From the NCBI RefSeq assembly GCF_000730665.1, contig NZ_BBIV01000020.1, forward strand, positions 1 to 64,000: DNA of 64,000 nucleotides, written 5' to 3'. This document shows, one piece after another, positions 50,607 to 59,821 of the stretch. Numbering within the stretch: the stretch's first letter is position 1; every line of letters begins with the position of its first letter. This DNA comes from Pseudomonas plecoglossicida NBRC 103162 = DSM 15088. Its GTDB lineage: Bacteria > Pseudomonadota > Gammaproteobacteria > Pseudomonadales > Pseudomonadaceae. The notes beneath the pieces are model-generated. The model was not told the DNA's origin. It did no database searches and saw nothing but the letters and a program-made list of their open reading frames with translations. The translations under genes and the position numbers were made by a program.

Positions 50607-52568
50607 ATGCAGAACAATCACTTCAGCCGCCATGCCCAGCAGGTCCATACCGTCGCCCGCGGCGAAGCTGGCAGCGATCCTTCGATTGCCCGCTCCTGGC
50701 TGCGCTGCCTGGAGGACTACCACCTCGACCCTTCGGTGATCGAGGCGCCGGTGGTGCTGGAGCACGGTCGCCTGCTGGAAAGCCGCGAGCGCCTGCACCA
50801 GGTGCTGGCAATCGCCAGCGGCGAAATGAACAGCCTGCACCAGCAGCTTTCCGGTAGCGGCCATGCAGTGCTGCTCACCGATGCCCGCGGGGTGATCCTC
50901 AACTGCGTCACCGCGCCCAGCGAGCGGCGCATCTTCGAGCGCGCCGGGTTGTGGCTGGGCGCGGACTGGAGCGAAGCCAGCGAGGGCACAAATGGCATCG
51001 GCACCTGCCTGGTCGAGCGCCAGGCCCTGACCATCCATCAAGACGAACATTTCCGTGGTCGCCATACCGGTTTGACCTGCTCGGCCAGCCCGGTGTTCGA
51101 TCCGCATGGCGAACTTCTGGCCGTGCTCGATGTGTCATCGGCGCGGCCGGATGTCTCGCGGCAAAGCCAGTTCCACACCATGGCGCTGGTCAATCTCTCG
51201 GCGAAAATGATCGAGAGCTGTTATTTCCTGCGTCACTTCGAACAGCAGTGGCTGCTGCGTTTTCACCTGCAGGCCGAGTCTGTCGGCTTGTTCAGCGAAG
51301 GCCTGCTGGCCTTCGACGGCGATGGCCGCATCTGTGCCGCCAACCAGAGCGCCCTCAATCTGCTGGGCAGCATTCGTGGCGGCGTGCTGGGCAAGCCGCT
51401 GGAGCGGCTTTTTGCCTGTAGCCATGATGAGTTGTTCAACCGTGCGATGCCTGACGGCAGCACGGCCTGGCCGCTGCATACCCGCGACGGCCGCCAGGTG
51501 TTCGCCAGCGTGCGTGGCCAGCCGCGTACGCCGCTGTGGTCGGTGTCCGCCAGCCTGCCGCGGTTGCGCCCGCAAGCGGAGCCGGGCATCTGCCTGCTGG
51601 ACCCGGCACTGCAGAACGACTTCCGCCGGGCCGTGCGGGTATTCGAGCGCGACGTGCCGCTGCTGTTGCGTGGCGAGACCGGTTGCGGCAAGGAGGCTTT
51701 CGCCCAGGCTGTGCATCAGGCCAGTCAGCGTCGCGGCAAGCCCTTCGTGGCGGTCAACTGCGCGTCGATCCCCGAAAGCCTGATCGAGAGCGAGCTGTTC
51801 GGCTATCGCGGCGGCAGCTTTACCGGCGCGCGCAAGGAAGGCATGCGCGGCAAGCTGTTGCAGGCCGATGGCGGCACGTTGTTGCTGGACGAGATCGGCG
51901 ACATGCCGCTGGCCCTGCAGACCCGCCTGCTGCGCGTACTGGAAGAGCGCCAGGTGGTGCCGATCGGTGGCGAGGCGCAGGCAGTGGATGTGCGTATTGT
52001 CAGCGCGACCCACCGAGACCTGCTGGAGCGGGTGGAGCAGGGCAGTTTTCGCGAGGACCTGTACTACCGGCTCAATGGGCTGGAGGTCGCATTGCCGGCA
52101 GTGCGCGAGCGCAGCGACAAGGACCAGCTGCTGGATTTCCTGTTGCGTCAGGAGGCGCAGGGGCAAACCATCGAACTGCAGCCCAAGGCGCGGCAAGCGT
52201 TGCTGGACTTTGCCTGGCCAGGCAACGTGCGGCAGATGCGCAATGTGCTGCGGACCTTGGTGGCACTCTGTGAGCACAACTGCATCACTTTTGCCGATCT
52301 TCCCGCAGTCATCTTGAACCATGCTGGCGAGGGCTTTGCCCTCGATCGCCGGCAAGCCGGCTCCCACAGGCCGACCGGCGCTTTCCCTGTGGGAGTCGGC
52401 TTGCCGGCGACAGGGCCGGTGCTGCTTGAGGATGCCGAACGCCAGACACTGTTGTCGGTACTGGAGGCAAAACACTGGCACCTGACCCGCGTCGCCGAGC
52501 ACCTGGGCATCAGCCGCAATACCTTGTATCGAAAACTGCGCAAACACGGCATCGCCAGGGGCGTCTGA
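50607..52568 (+). CDS. Sigma-54-dependent transcriptional activator (AcoR-like)
   Basis: Enhancer-binding protein (653 aa). A GAF-type sensor covers about residues 75-210 and a PAS-like region about 220-310. The AAA+ domain (about 330-560) has Walker A GETGCGKEAF and Walker B GGTLLLDEIGDMP; the sigma-54 contact loop is GSFTGA instead of GAFTGA. A C-terminal Fis-type HTH ends the protein (VAEHLGISRNTLYRKLRKHG). The start ATG 50607 is chosen over upstream in-frame codons because homology begins at it. A REP pair in frame encodes about residues 580-604 in the linker. It probably activates the divergent aldehyde dehydrogenase and eut genes. Confidence 0.92.
   Translation: MQNNHFSRHAQQVHTVARGEAGSDPSIARSWLRCLEDYHLDPSVIEAPVVLEHGRLLESRERLHQVLAIASGEMNSLHQQLSGSGHAVLLTDARGVILNCVTAPSERRIFERAGLWLGADWSEASEGTNGIGTCLVERQALTIHQDEHFRGRHTGLTCSASPVFDPHGELLAVLDVSSARPDVSRQSQFHTMALVNLSAKMIESCYFLRHFEQQWLLRFHLQAESVGLFSEGLLAFDGDGRICAANQSALNLLGSIRGGVLGKPLERLFACSHDELFNRAMPDGSTAWPLHTRDGRQVFASVRGQPRTPLWSVSASLPRLRPQAEPGICLLDPALQNDFRRAVRVFERDVPLLLRGETGCGKEAFAQAVHQASQRRGKPFVAVNCASIPESLIESELFGYRGGSFTGARKEGMRGKLLQADGGTLLLDEIGDMPLALQTRLLRVLEERQVVPIGGEAQAVDVRIVSATHRDLLERVEQGSFREDLYYRLNGLEVALPAVRERSDKDQLLDFLLRQEAQGQTIELQPKARQALLDFAWPGNVRQMRNVLRTLVALCEHNCITFADLPAVILNHAGEGFALDRRQAGSHRPTGAFPVGVGLPATGPVLLEDAERQTLLSVLEAKHWHLTRVAEHLGISRNTLYRKLRKHGIARGV
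52338..52417. repeat. REP pair inside the sigma-54 activator gene
   Basis: Two inverted REP units (GATCGCCGGCAAGCCGGCTC and GAGTCGGCTTGCCGGCGACA arms) lie between the AAA+ and HTH coding regions without breaking the frame. Confidence 0.9.
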
Positions 52569-52634
52569 GCGAAACAGCGGGTGCGATTTCCCTCGCCCTG
52601 GGCTACCCTGCCTCGAAGTTTTGCGAGGTCGACC

Positions 52635-53984
52635 ATGCACATTCATATTCTCGGTATCTGCGGCACCTTCATGGGCTCGCTGGCGGTGCTGGCCAAAGAG
52701 CTCGGCCACCGCGTCACGGGCTCCGACGCCAACGTCTATCCCCCCATGAGCACCCAGCTCGAAGCCCAGGGCATCGAACTGACCCAAGGCTACGACCCGG
52801 CCCAGCTGGACCCGGCACCGGACCTGGTGGTGGTCGGCAACGCGATGTCGCGGGGCAACCCGGCGGTAGAGTACGTGCTCAACAAAGGCCTGCCCTACGT
52901 CTCCGGCCCGCAGTGGCTGGCCGATCACGTGCTGCAAGGCCGTTGGGTACTGGCGGTGGCCGGCACCCACGGCAAGACCACCACCAGCAGCATGCTGGCC
53001 TGGGTGCTGGAGCACGCCGGGATGAGCCCGGGCTTCCTGATCGGTGGCGTGCCGCAGAACTTCTCGGTGTCGGCGCGTCTGGGCGATACCCCGTTCTTCG
53101 TGGTCGAGGCCGACGAGTACGACAGCGCCTTCTTCGACAAGCGCTCGAAGTTCGTGCACTACCACCCGCGTACCGCGATTCTGAACAACCTCGAATTCGA
53201 TCATGCGGATATCTTCCCTGATCTGGCGGCAATCGAGCGGCAGTTCCATCACCTTGTTCGGACCATCCCGAGCGAAGGCCTGGTCATCCACCCAACCACC
53301 GAACAGGCGTTGGAGCGGGTGATCGGCATGGGCTGCTGGACGCCGGTGCAAACCACTGGTGCGGGTGGTCAATGGCAAGCGCGCTTGCTGAGCCCCGACG
53401 GCTCGCGCTTCGAAGTGCTGTTCGAGGGTGAAGCGCAGGGCGTGGTCGACTGGGCCCTGACCGGCCAGCACAACGTCGCCAACGCCTTGGCCACCCTGGC
53501 GGCCGCTCGCCATGTCGGCGTGGTGCCGGCGATGGGCATCGAGGGCCTGAGCGCCTTCAAGAGCGTCAAGCGCCGCATGGAGAAGGTCGCCGAAGTGCAG
53601 GGTGTGACCATCTACGACGACTTCGCCCACCACCCGACTGCCATCGCCACCACCCTCGATGGCCTGCGCAAGCAGGTGGGCGAGGCGCCGGTGATCGCCA
53701 TCATCGAGCCGCGCTCCAATTCGATGAAGCTCGGCGCCCACCGTGACGGCTTGCCAGAGAGCGTCAACGACGCCGACCAGGTGATCTGGTATGCGCCCGC
53801 CAACCTGGGCTGGGACCTGGCTGCCACTGCCGCCCAGTGCAAGGTGCCTAGCGTGGTGGCCGACAGCCTCGAGGCGATCATCGATCGGGTCAAAGGCCAG
53901 GCTCGGCCGGGTACCCATGTGGTGATCATGAGCAACGGCGGCTTCGGCGGCCTGCACGGCAAGCTGGCCGAGGCCCTCAAGTGA
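52635..53984 (+). CDS. mpl: UDP-MurNAc:tripeptide ligase Mpl (murein recycling)
   Basis: Cytoplasmic Mur-ligase (449 aa) that attaches the recycled peptide L-Ala-gamma-D-Glu-mesoDAP to UDP-MurNAc. The N-terminal Rossmann motif is [16 protein letters not shown] and the ATP loop is [14 protein letters not shown] (about 113-126); [15 protein letters not shown] and [13 protein letters not shown] are further Mur-ligase blocks. Start ATG 52635 follows GAGGTCG. Overlaps ubiX by 4 bp. Confidence 0.96.
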   Translation: MHIHILGICGTFMGSLAVLAKELGHRVTGSDANVYPPMSTQLEAQGIELTQGYDPAQLDPAPDLVVVGNAMSRGNPAVEYVLNKGLPYVSGPQWLADHVLQGRWVLAVAGTHGKTTTSSMLAWVLEHAGMSPGFLIGGVPQNFSVSARLGDTPFFVVEADEYDSAFFDKRSKFVHYHPRTAILNNLEFDHADIFPDLAAIERQFHHLVRTIPSEGLVIHPTTEQALERVIGMGCWTPVQTTGAGGQWQARLLSPDGSRFEVLFEGEAQGVVDWALTGQHNVANALATLAAARHVGVVPAMGIEGLSAFKSVKRRMEKVAEVQGVTIYDDFAHHPTAIATTLDGLRKQVGEAPVIAIIEPRSNSMKLGAHRDGLPESVNDADQVIWYAPANLGWDLAATAAQCKVPSVVADSLEAIIDRVKGQARPGTHVVIMSNGGFGGLHGKLAEALK

Positions 53985-54610
53985 GCGGTCCGGAACGCAT
54001 CACCCTGGCCATGACCGGCGCCTCCGGGGCGCAGTATGGCTTGCGTCTGCTCGACTGCCTGGTGCGCGAAGACCGCGAGGTGCATTTTCTGATCTCCAAG
54101 GCCGCACAGTTGGTGATGGCGACCGAGACCGACGTGGTGCTGCCGGCCAAGCCCCAGGCCATGCAGGCGTTCCTGACCGAGTACACCGGCGCTGCCGACG
54201 GGCAGATCCGCGTGTATGGCAAGGAAGACTGGATGTCGCCGGTGGCCTCGGGCTCCGGCGCGCCGGCAGCGATGGTGGTGGTGCCGTGTTCCACCGGCAC
54301 CTTGTCGGCCATTGCCAGCGGTGCCTGCAACAACCTGATCGAGCGCGCGGCGGACGTCACCCTCAAGGAGCGTCGCCCGTTGATCCTGGTGCCGCGCGAG
54401 GCGCCGCTGTCGACCATTCACCTTGAGAACATGCTCAAGCTGTCGCAGATGGGCGCGGTGATATTGCCGGCCGCACCGGGCTTCTACCACCAGCCGCAGA
54501 CCATCGATGACCTGGTCGATTTCGTGGTGGCGCGCATCCTCAATCTGCTGAACATCCCCCAGGACATGCTGCCGCGTTGGGGTGAGCACCATTTCGGAGT
54601 GGATGATTGA
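53981..54610 (+). CDS. ubiX: Flavin prenyltransferase UbiX
   Basis: Makes prenylated FMN, the cofactor of the UbiD decarboxylase in ubiquinone synthesis (209 aa). Motifs are [17 protein letters not shown] (about 8-24), [20 protein letters not shown] and [23 protein letters not shown] start overlapping the mpl stop; its own stop overlaps the next gene. Confidence 0.95.
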   Translation: MSGPERITLAMTGASGAQYGLRLLDCLVREDREVHFLISKAAQLVMATETDVVLPAKPQAMQAFLTEYTGAADGQIRVYGKEDWMSPVASGSGAPAAMVVVPCSTGTLSAIASGACNNLIERAADVTLKERRPLILVPREAPLSTIHLENMLKLSQMGAVILPAAPGFYHQPQTIDDLVDFVVARILNLLNIPQDMLPRWGEHHFGVDD

Positions 54611-54894
54611 AGCGTTCGCTGGCCGGGTTGCTGGTCGCTTGCATGGTCAGTGGATGCGCCACGGTGCGCACGCTGGATGCCAACAAACCGGGGGCTCCGG
54701 TGGTGTATGCCGGTACCCGGCTGGACTTGTACGTGATGAACGGGGGCTGCTGCCCGAAGGATCATTTCGGTGCCGAGGCGCCGGGGTACCCGGGGTTGGA
54801 CCTGCCTGGCAGTGCGTTGCTCGATACCCTGTTGCTGCCGTTGTCGCTGCTGACGGCGGCGGGGATTGGTTTCCAGGCCACCGGCGGTCTGTAA
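54607..54894 (+). CDS. YceK/YidQ-family lipoprotein
   Basis: 95-aa lipoprotein starting at TTG 54607 (overlapping the ubiX stop). The signal [17 protein letters not shown] has lipobox VSGC at about residues 14-17. The body contains [16 protein letters not shown] ... [21 protein letters not shown], typical of DUF1375/YceK proteins. Cell-envelope role unknown. Confidence 0.85.
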   Translation: MKRSLAGLLVACMVSGCATVRTLDANKPGAPVVYAGTRLDLYVMNGGCCPKDHFGAEAPGYPGLDLPGSALLDTLLLPLSLLTAAGIGFQATGGL

Positions 54895-54895
54895 G

Positions 54896-54963
54896 GGCCC
54901 CATCGCCGGCAAGCCGGCTCCCACAAGGACGGTGTCGTACCTGTGGCAGCCGGCTTGCCGGTG
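54896..54963. repeat. REP pair between convergent genes
   Basis: Two inverted REP units (GGCCCCATCGCCGGCAAGCC and CAGCCGGCTTGCCGG arms) fill the gap between the YceK-type gene and the convergent SDR gene; the right end touches the SDR stop codon. Confidence 0.85.
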
Positions 54964-54965
54964 AA

Positions 54966-55610
54966 CTATTTCTTGCCCAGCCTGCGCAGTTCGTCGGACT
55001 CGATGACCCGGATCCCGTCTTCCTCTTCCAGCGCCAGACGCCAAAGCGCCCGCGCCAGGGTGCACGCCTCGATCCCCCGGTACTTGCCCGGCATCAACCG
55101 CGAAAACGGTGAGGCCAGGCGCTCGCCCAGGCGCGGCTGAATACGTTCGCCCAATAGCAGCGATGGCCTGACGATCGTCAACTGCGGCCAGTCCTGGCCC
55201 TTGAGCGCTTCTTCCATCTCGCCCTTGACCCGGTTGTAGAAAATCGGCGACTTCGGGTCGGCGCCTATGGCGCTGACCACCAGCAGGTGCCGCGCGCCCA
55301 TTTCCCGCGCGCGTTTGCTGAAAGCCACCACCATGTCCAGGTCGACGGCGCGGAACGCCTCTTCCGAGCCGGCCTGCTTGAGGGTGGTGCCCAGGCAGCA
55401 GTAGGCGATATCGACGCGCCCGGCCAGCTGGGGAAGAAACACCGCCGGGTCGCCGACCGGGTTTTCCAGGTGCGGGTGCTCGGCCAGCGGCCGACGGGTC
55501 GGCGCCAGCACACGGCTGATGGTGGGTTCGTTGAGCAGGCGGTCTAGCAGATGTTCACCGGTAAGGCCTGTGGCTCCGGCAAGCAGGACATGCTGAGGCG
55601 TCAAGTACAT
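54966..55610 (-). CDS. Atypical SDR / NAD(P)-binding oxidoreductase
   Basis: 214-aa Rossmann-fold protein. The N-terminal nucleotide motif is [18 protein letters not shown] (about residues 9-26). [20 protein letters not shown] and [27 protein letters not shown] blocks place it with the HTATIP2/TIP30-like atypical SDRs. Catalytic Tyr is in the FYNRVK segment (YxxxK). Substrate unknown. Confidence 0.85.
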   Translation of the reverse strand: MYLTPQHVLLAGATGLTGEHLLDRLLNEPTISRVLAPTRRPLAEHPHLENPVGDPAVFLPQLAGRVDIAYCCLGTTLKQAGSEEAFRAVDLDMVVAFSKRAREMGARHLLVVSAIGADPKSPIFYNRVKGEMEEALKGQDWPQLTIVRPSLLLGERIQPRLGERLASPFSRLMPGKYRGIEACTLARALWRLALEEEDGIRVIESDELRRLGKK

Positions 55611-55637
55611 GATGTCTCTCCTGTGTTACACACAAGC

Positions 55638-57371
55638 TTAGTGGGTGGCGGGCGTTTTTGCCTCTTCGTCGGCGTTGGCCTGTGCGGCATTTCGCAAGGC
55701 TTCTTCCGCTTGTTGCTGGCGCAGGCGTTGCCAATGTGCCAGTACTGCGGGTGGGGCCCAGAGCTGGGGCTCGGAGGCCTCGAAACCTTCTCTTCCTTCA
55801 CGTTCGGCAACGCTGCTGCGCGCCAGTTCGAACGCTTGTTTCAAGTCATCGGTCTGGTTCAGTGCCTCGGCGAACAGGGCATCGCCAAAGTAGGTGAAAT
55901 CGGCTTCCTCGGAGCAGCCGAAGGACACCCGATCAGCGCGCGCAGCGGTCATGATCACGGTGCGGTCATCCTTTAGCGGCGCAATGTAACCGCCGGAATA
56001 GCAGGCGGAGATGACGATTATCTTGTCGCGGTCCTTGAGCGGCGCCAGGGCGCTGGCCAGTTCGTCGGCCGTCAGGTCGGCCAGCTGCAGGCGCGGCTGG
56101 TCGAGCACCAGTTGGTGATCCTGGCTGCCGTGGCTGGTCAGGTAGATGAACACCAGGTCTTCCGGGCCGCTGCGCTCGGCCAGGGTGCGGGCGGCGCGGG
56201 TCAGGTTCTCGCGGGTGGCCATGGGGCGGGTGGTCATCTGGTCGCGGTGATTGACCAGGGTGACCTGGCCGCGCGCGCCGAAACGCACCTTGAGCATGTT
56301 GCTGACATAGTCGGCTTCGCGCAGGAACACACTCTGTTGCCCATCACCGGCCAGCACCAGGCTGTACAGCTGGATGGGCGGGGCAGAGCGGGGCACACGG
56401 GCCAGGGCCTCTTCGAGCAGACGCCCCTGGTTGAGCAGGGCCAGGTCCAGCGGGTCGGGCAGCAGCTTGCCCTTGTGGTCACGCACGCGCACCCCGTTGG
56501 TCCAGTAGCCGCTTTCGACCGTGCCGCTGGCCAGTGTCAGCTTGCCTTGACCCTGGTAGGCATCGTTGTCGAAGCCGCCGACGTACTTGCTGCCATCGGG
56601 CAGTTGCAGGTTGCCATGGCCAGAGAGGCGCCAGTCGACGAAGCTGCCCTTGTAGTGGCTGCCGTCGCTGCCCAGCAGTTCGCCCTCGCCAATCAGCGCA
56701 CCGTCCTTGAACTCGCCGATCCATACATCGCCATCGGCATTTTCGTAGCGGCCGCGACCCTCAAGGCGATTGTCCTTGAACTCGCCGATGTACTGTTCGC
56801 CCTCGACGCTGTCATAGGTGCCGCTGCCTTGCAGCTGGCCGTCGACGAAGTGACCGCTGAACTGGTTGCCGTTGGCATCGCTGCGTACGCCGGCGCCGTT
56901 GGGCTTGCCCTTGGCGAACAGGCCTTGGTAACGGCTGCCGTCGGCCAGTTCGAGTTCGCCCGCGCCTTCGTACTGGTCGTCCTTGAACTGGCCACGGTAG
57001 GTCTGGTCGACCTGCTTGAGCGTGCCCTCGCCATCGCGCCGGCCATGGCTGAAGGTGCCGGCGTAATGGCTGCCGGGGGTGGTCAGGTCGCCCAGCCCGT
57101 GGAACAGGCCGGCGGCGAACTGGCCGCGATAGACCTCGCCATTGCTGCCGTGCCATTCGCCCTGGCCATGCCATTGGCCGTCCTTGAAGGTGCCGGCGTA
57201 CCAGCTGCCATTGGGGTAGTCGATGCGCCCTTCGCCTTGCAGCAGACCGTTCACCACCTCGCCGCGATAGCGGCCGCCATCAGGCAGGCGCGCGTCGGGT
57301 GGCGACAGCGCTTCGCCATCGCCGCAGGCGGCGAGTATCAAGGTCAGGGCCAGAGGAAGCAGTGGACGCAT
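55638..57371 (-). CDS. MORN-repeat lipoprotein with C13 (legumain-like) peptidase domain
   Basis: 577-aa predicted lipoprotein. Signal MRPLLPLALTLILAACGDGE has lipobox LAAC (Cys16). About eleven MORN repeats (G-x-Y-x-G-x-F/W-x-x-G-x-x-x-G-x-G) cover residues 25-300. A linker then leads to a caspase-clan domain (about 340-530) with catalytic His414 (YLTSHGSQDH) and Cys457 (VISACYSGGY). C13-family peptidases cleave after Asn or Asp or act as transpeptidases. The C-terminus is a charged helix. Start ATG 57371 gives the lipobox. Monocistronic. Substrate unknown. Confidence 0.85.
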   Translation of the reverse strand: MRPLLPLALTLILAACGDGEALSPPDARLPDGGRYRGEVVNGLLQGEGRIDYPNGSWYAGTFKDGQWHGQGEWHGSNGEVYRGQFAAGLFHGLGDLTTPGSHYAGTFSHGRRDGEGTLKQVDQTYRGQFKDDQYEGAGELELADGSRYQGLFAKGKPNGAGVRSDANGNQFSGHFVDGQLQGSGTYDSVEGEQYIGEFKDNRLEGRGRYENADGDVWIGEFKDGALIGEGELLGSDGSHYKGSFVDWRLSGHGNLQLPDGSKYVGGFDNDAYQGQGKLTLASGTVESGYWTNGVRVRDHKGKLLPDPLDLALLNQGRLLEEALARVPRSAPPIQLYSLVLAGDGQQSVFLREADYVSNMLKVRFGARGQVTLVNHRDQMTTRPMATRENLTRAARTLAERSGPEDLVFIYLTSHGSQDHQLVLDQPRLQLADLTADELASALAPLKDRDKIIVISACYSGGYIAPLKDDRTVIMTAARADRVSFGCSEEADFTYFGDALFAEALNQTDDLKQAFELARSSVAEREGREGFEASEPQLWAPPAVLAHWQRLRQQQAEEALRNAAQANADEEAKTPATH

Positions 57372-57490
57372 GGCGGGATCCGGGCAATAGGTCTGCCGAG
57401 TATGCCGCACAATGGTGCGTTATAGGTATGGCTGACCGTTCGGCCAAGCCCGCTTCGGCACTCAGCAGGCTTGCCCTCGAACAGGTCTGG

Positions 57491-57946
57491 TCAGACGAAG
57501 CAGAGTATCAAGGGCTCTGCAATGTAAGCGGGTTTCTCCTCGCCTTCGATTTCCAGGGCTACCTTGGACTTGAGCAACCACTGACCTGGCTTCTTCTCGG
57601 TCGCTTCAGTCAGTTCGACCTTGAGTCGCACCTTGCTGTCGACCTTCACCGGTTGAATGAAACGCACGCTGTCCAGGCCGTAGTTGACGACCATCTTGTT
57701 GCCTTCAGGCAGCACCACGACATCCTCGATCAGCTTGGATATCAGCGACAGGGTCAGGAAACCGTGGGCAATGGTACAGCCGAACGGGGTTTTCGCCGCC
57801 TTTACCGGGTCCACATGAATGAACTGGAAATCGCCGGTGGCCTCGGCGAACAGGTTGATGCGTTCTTGGTCGATCTTCAGCCAGTCGGAACATCCCAGTT
57901 CTTTTCCAACGTACTGCGACAGCTCGGTAACCGGTACAAGGGGCAT
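57491..57946 (-). CDS. MaoC-family dehydratase (R-specific enoyl-CoA hydratase type)
   Basis: 151-aa hot-dog-fold protein. The hydratase-2 motif with catalytic Asp and His occurs as FAEATGDFQFIHVDPVKA (about 33-50), followed by FGCTIAHGFLTLSLIS. Such enzymes hydrate trans-2-enoyl-CoA and can feed polyhydroxyalkanoate synthesis. MPLVPV at 57946 is taken as start; an ATG one codon upstream also exists. Confidence 0.9.
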   Translation of the reverse strand: MPLVPVTELSQYVGKELGCSDWLKIDQERINLFAEATGDFQFIHVDPVKAAKTPFGCTIAHGFLTLSLISKLIEDVVVLPEGNKMVVNYGLDSVRFIQPVKVDSKVRLKVELTEATEKKPGQWLLKSKVALEIEGEEKPAYIAEPLILCFV

Positions 57947-58090
57947 CACGACTCTCCAGGTGTCTTTTTTGGTACGGGAGTACTAGATCAGCACGACTTG
58001 CCGAATCCGTCAAGTTGCGCGCTTTTTGGCGATTATCGGCTTATGGGTGGGTCGTGCTTATAATGGCCGGCATGCCCGAAGGAGGTCCTT

Positions 58091-58453
58091 ATGCTGTTGC
58101 GTGGTTTGACCTGGCTGGTGCTGTTCCAACTGCTGGGTACGGCGATCAATCATCTGTGTGTACCCATGCTGCCGGGGCCGATCATCGGCCTGCTGCTGTT
58201 GCTGTTCTTCCTCATGGCCCGCGGTGAGGTCGGCAAGCCGCTGAACGAAGCGGCCAGCAGCCTGCTGCGTTACCTGCCGCTGTTGCTGGTGCCTCCGGCG
58301 GTAGGGGTAATGGTGTACGCCAAGGACATTGCCGCCGATTTCTGGGCGATTGCTGGCGCGTTGCTGATCTCCTGCCTGGTCACCCTGGTGTTCGTTGGTG
58401 TGTTGATGCAGAAGCTCATGCACCGCCAGGGCAAGCGCGAGGAGCAGCCATGA
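58091..58453 (+). CDS. CidA/LrgA-family holin-like protein
   Basis: 120-aa membrane protein with four hydrophobic segments (LVLFQLLGTAINHLCVPMLP, IIGLLLLLFFLMA, LPLLLVPPAVGVMV, AIAGALLISCLVTLVFVGVL). LrgA/CidA proteins influence autolysis or export of pyruvate and similar metabolites. A near-perfect Shine-Dalgarno AAGGAGGT lies just upstream of ATG 58091. Overlaps the lrgB-type gene by 4 bp. Confidence 0.92.
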   Translation: MLLRGLTWLVLFQLLGTAINHLCVPMLPGPIIGLLLLLFFLMARGEVGKPLNEAASSLLRYLPLLLVPPAVGVMVYAKDIAADFWAIAGALLISCLVTLVFVGVLMQKLMHRQGKREEQP

Positions 58454-59166
58454 GCCTTGATTGGCAAGGTGCGCTGGATGCGGTCGTCCACCATCCGCTG
58501 TTCGGCATCGGCATTACCCTGGGCGCCTATCAGATCGTGCTGGCTGCCTACGAGCGTACGCGCTGGATCTTCCTGCAGCCGGTGCTGGTGTCCATGGTGC
58601 TGGTCATCGCGGTGCTGCTGGCCTGCGGTATCGACTATCGCGAGTACCGCAAGAGCACCGAAATCATGAACATCCTGCTCGGCCCGGCCACCGTGGCCTT
58701 GGCCGTGCCGCTGTACCTGAACCTGCGGCGCATCCGTCAGCTGTTCTGGCCGACATTTACTACGCTGGTACTCGGAGGGTTGTTCGCGACGCTCTGCTGT
58801 CTGCTGCTGGGCTGGTGGTTCGGGGCCGAGCACATGATCCTGATGACCATGGCGCCGAAGTCGGTGACCTCGCCCATCGCCATGCTGGTGGCCGAGCAGA
58901 TTGGCGGCGTGGCAGCCTTGGCAGCAGTATTCGTGCTGATAACCGGCGTCATCGGCGCCATTTTCGGCCCCGCACTGTTGAGCCGCTTCGGTGTGCACAG
59001 CCCAGAGGCGCGTGGCATGTCACTGGGCGTGACGGCGCATGCCGTGGGCACTTCGGTGGCCTTGCAGGAAAGTGACGAGTGCGGCGCGTTCGCCGCGCTG
59101 GCAATGAGCCTGATGGGGGTGGCCACGGCAGTGTTCCTGCCGTTGGCGGTCAGCCTGGTGGCTTGA
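58450..59166 (+). CDS. LrgB/CidB-family membrane protein
   Basis: 238-aa partner of the LrgA-type protein with about seven hydrophobic segments. The signature EHMILMTMAPKSVTSPIAML (about 124-143) and GVTAHAVGTSVALQESDECGAFAALAMSLMG-type end are diagnostic. The ATG overlaps the lrgA-type stop (ATGA). Confidence 0.93.
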   Translation: MSLDWQGALDAVVHHPLFGIGITLGAYQIVLAAYERTRWIFLQPVLVSMVLVIAVLLACGIDYREYRKSTEIMNILLGPATVALAVPLYLNLRRIRQLFWPTFTTLVLGGLFATLCCLLLGWWFGAEHMILMTMAPKSVTSPIAMLVAEQIGGVAALAAVFVLITGVIGAIFGPALLSRFGVHSPEARGMSLGVTAHAVGTSVALQESDECGAFAALAMSLMGVATAVFLPLAVSLVA

Positions 59167-59175
59167 GGAGTTGTG

Positions 59176-59766
59176 ATGACGCTACCGCTGTTTCCGCTCA
59201 ATACAGTGCTGTTTCCCGGCTGTCTGCTCGACTTGCAGATCTTCGAGGCGCGCTACCTGGACATGATTGGCCGATGCATGAAACAGGGCACCGGCTTCGG
59301 AGTGGTCTGCATCGTCGAAGGCGAACAGGTCGGCAAGGCGCCGCCGGTGGTCGCATCGATCGGCTGCGAGGCGCTGATACGAGATTTCGTCCAGCAGGAA
59401 AATGGCTTGCTGGGCATCCGCGTGGAAGGCGTGCGGCGCTTCGAACTGAGCCAGACCGAGGTGCAGAAGGACCAGTTGCTGCTGGGCGAGGTGCACTGGC
59501 TGCCGGAGCAGCCGGACAGTCCCTTGACCGAGCAGGATGACGACCTGCTGGCGCTGCTGGTGGCCTTGGGAGAACACCCGATGGTCGAGGCCCTGGACAT
59601 GCCGCGGGATGTCGACGGGCGGCAGTCGCTGGCCAATCAGCTGGCGTACTTGCTGCCGTTCATGGAGGAAGACAAGTTGGACCTGCTGGCGATCGACTCG
59701 CCGGCGGAGCGCTTGACCGAGATACAGAAGCTGCTGGAGCGGATTCAGGGAGAGTTGTTTGCCTGA
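59176..59766 (+). CDS. Lon N-terminal (substrate-binding) domain protein
   Basis: 196-aa stand-alone LON substrate-binding domain: PLFPLNTVLFPGCLLDLQIFE ARY-type N-terminus and GFGVVCIVEGEQVG, with a helical C-terminus (LLAIDSPAERLTEIQKLLERI). It lacks ATPase and protease domains. ATG 59176 is preferred to the adjacent GTG. Located 9 bp after the lrgB-type gene, so possibly co-transcribed. Function unknown. Confidence 0.9.
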   Translation: MTLPLFPLNTVLFPGCLLDLQIFEARYLDMIGRCMKQGTGFGVVCIVEGEQVGKAPPVVASIGCEALIRDFVQQENGLLGIRVEGVRRFELSQTEVQKDQLLLGEVHWLPEQPDSPLTEQDDDLLALLVALGEHPMVEALDMPRDVDGRQSLANQLAYLLPFMEEDKLDLLAIDSPAERLTEIQKLLERIQGELFA

Positions 59767-59779
59767 GTGATTCTTTACC

Positions 59780-59811
59780 GGCCCTAATCGCCGGCAAGCC
59801 GGCGATGGGGG
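59780..59811. repeat. REP palindrome
   Basis: GGCCCTAATCGCCGGCAAGCCGGCGATGGGG between convergent genes; single unit with one extra A in the left arm. Confidence 0.8.
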
Positions 59812-59821
59812 GCGCTGCAGG

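Noticed and set aside
51135..53957. Long minus-strand open frame (940 codons) opposite the sigma-54 activator and mpl
   Set aside because: Antisense shadow of two genes with clear catalytic motifs; no domain is recognisable in it.
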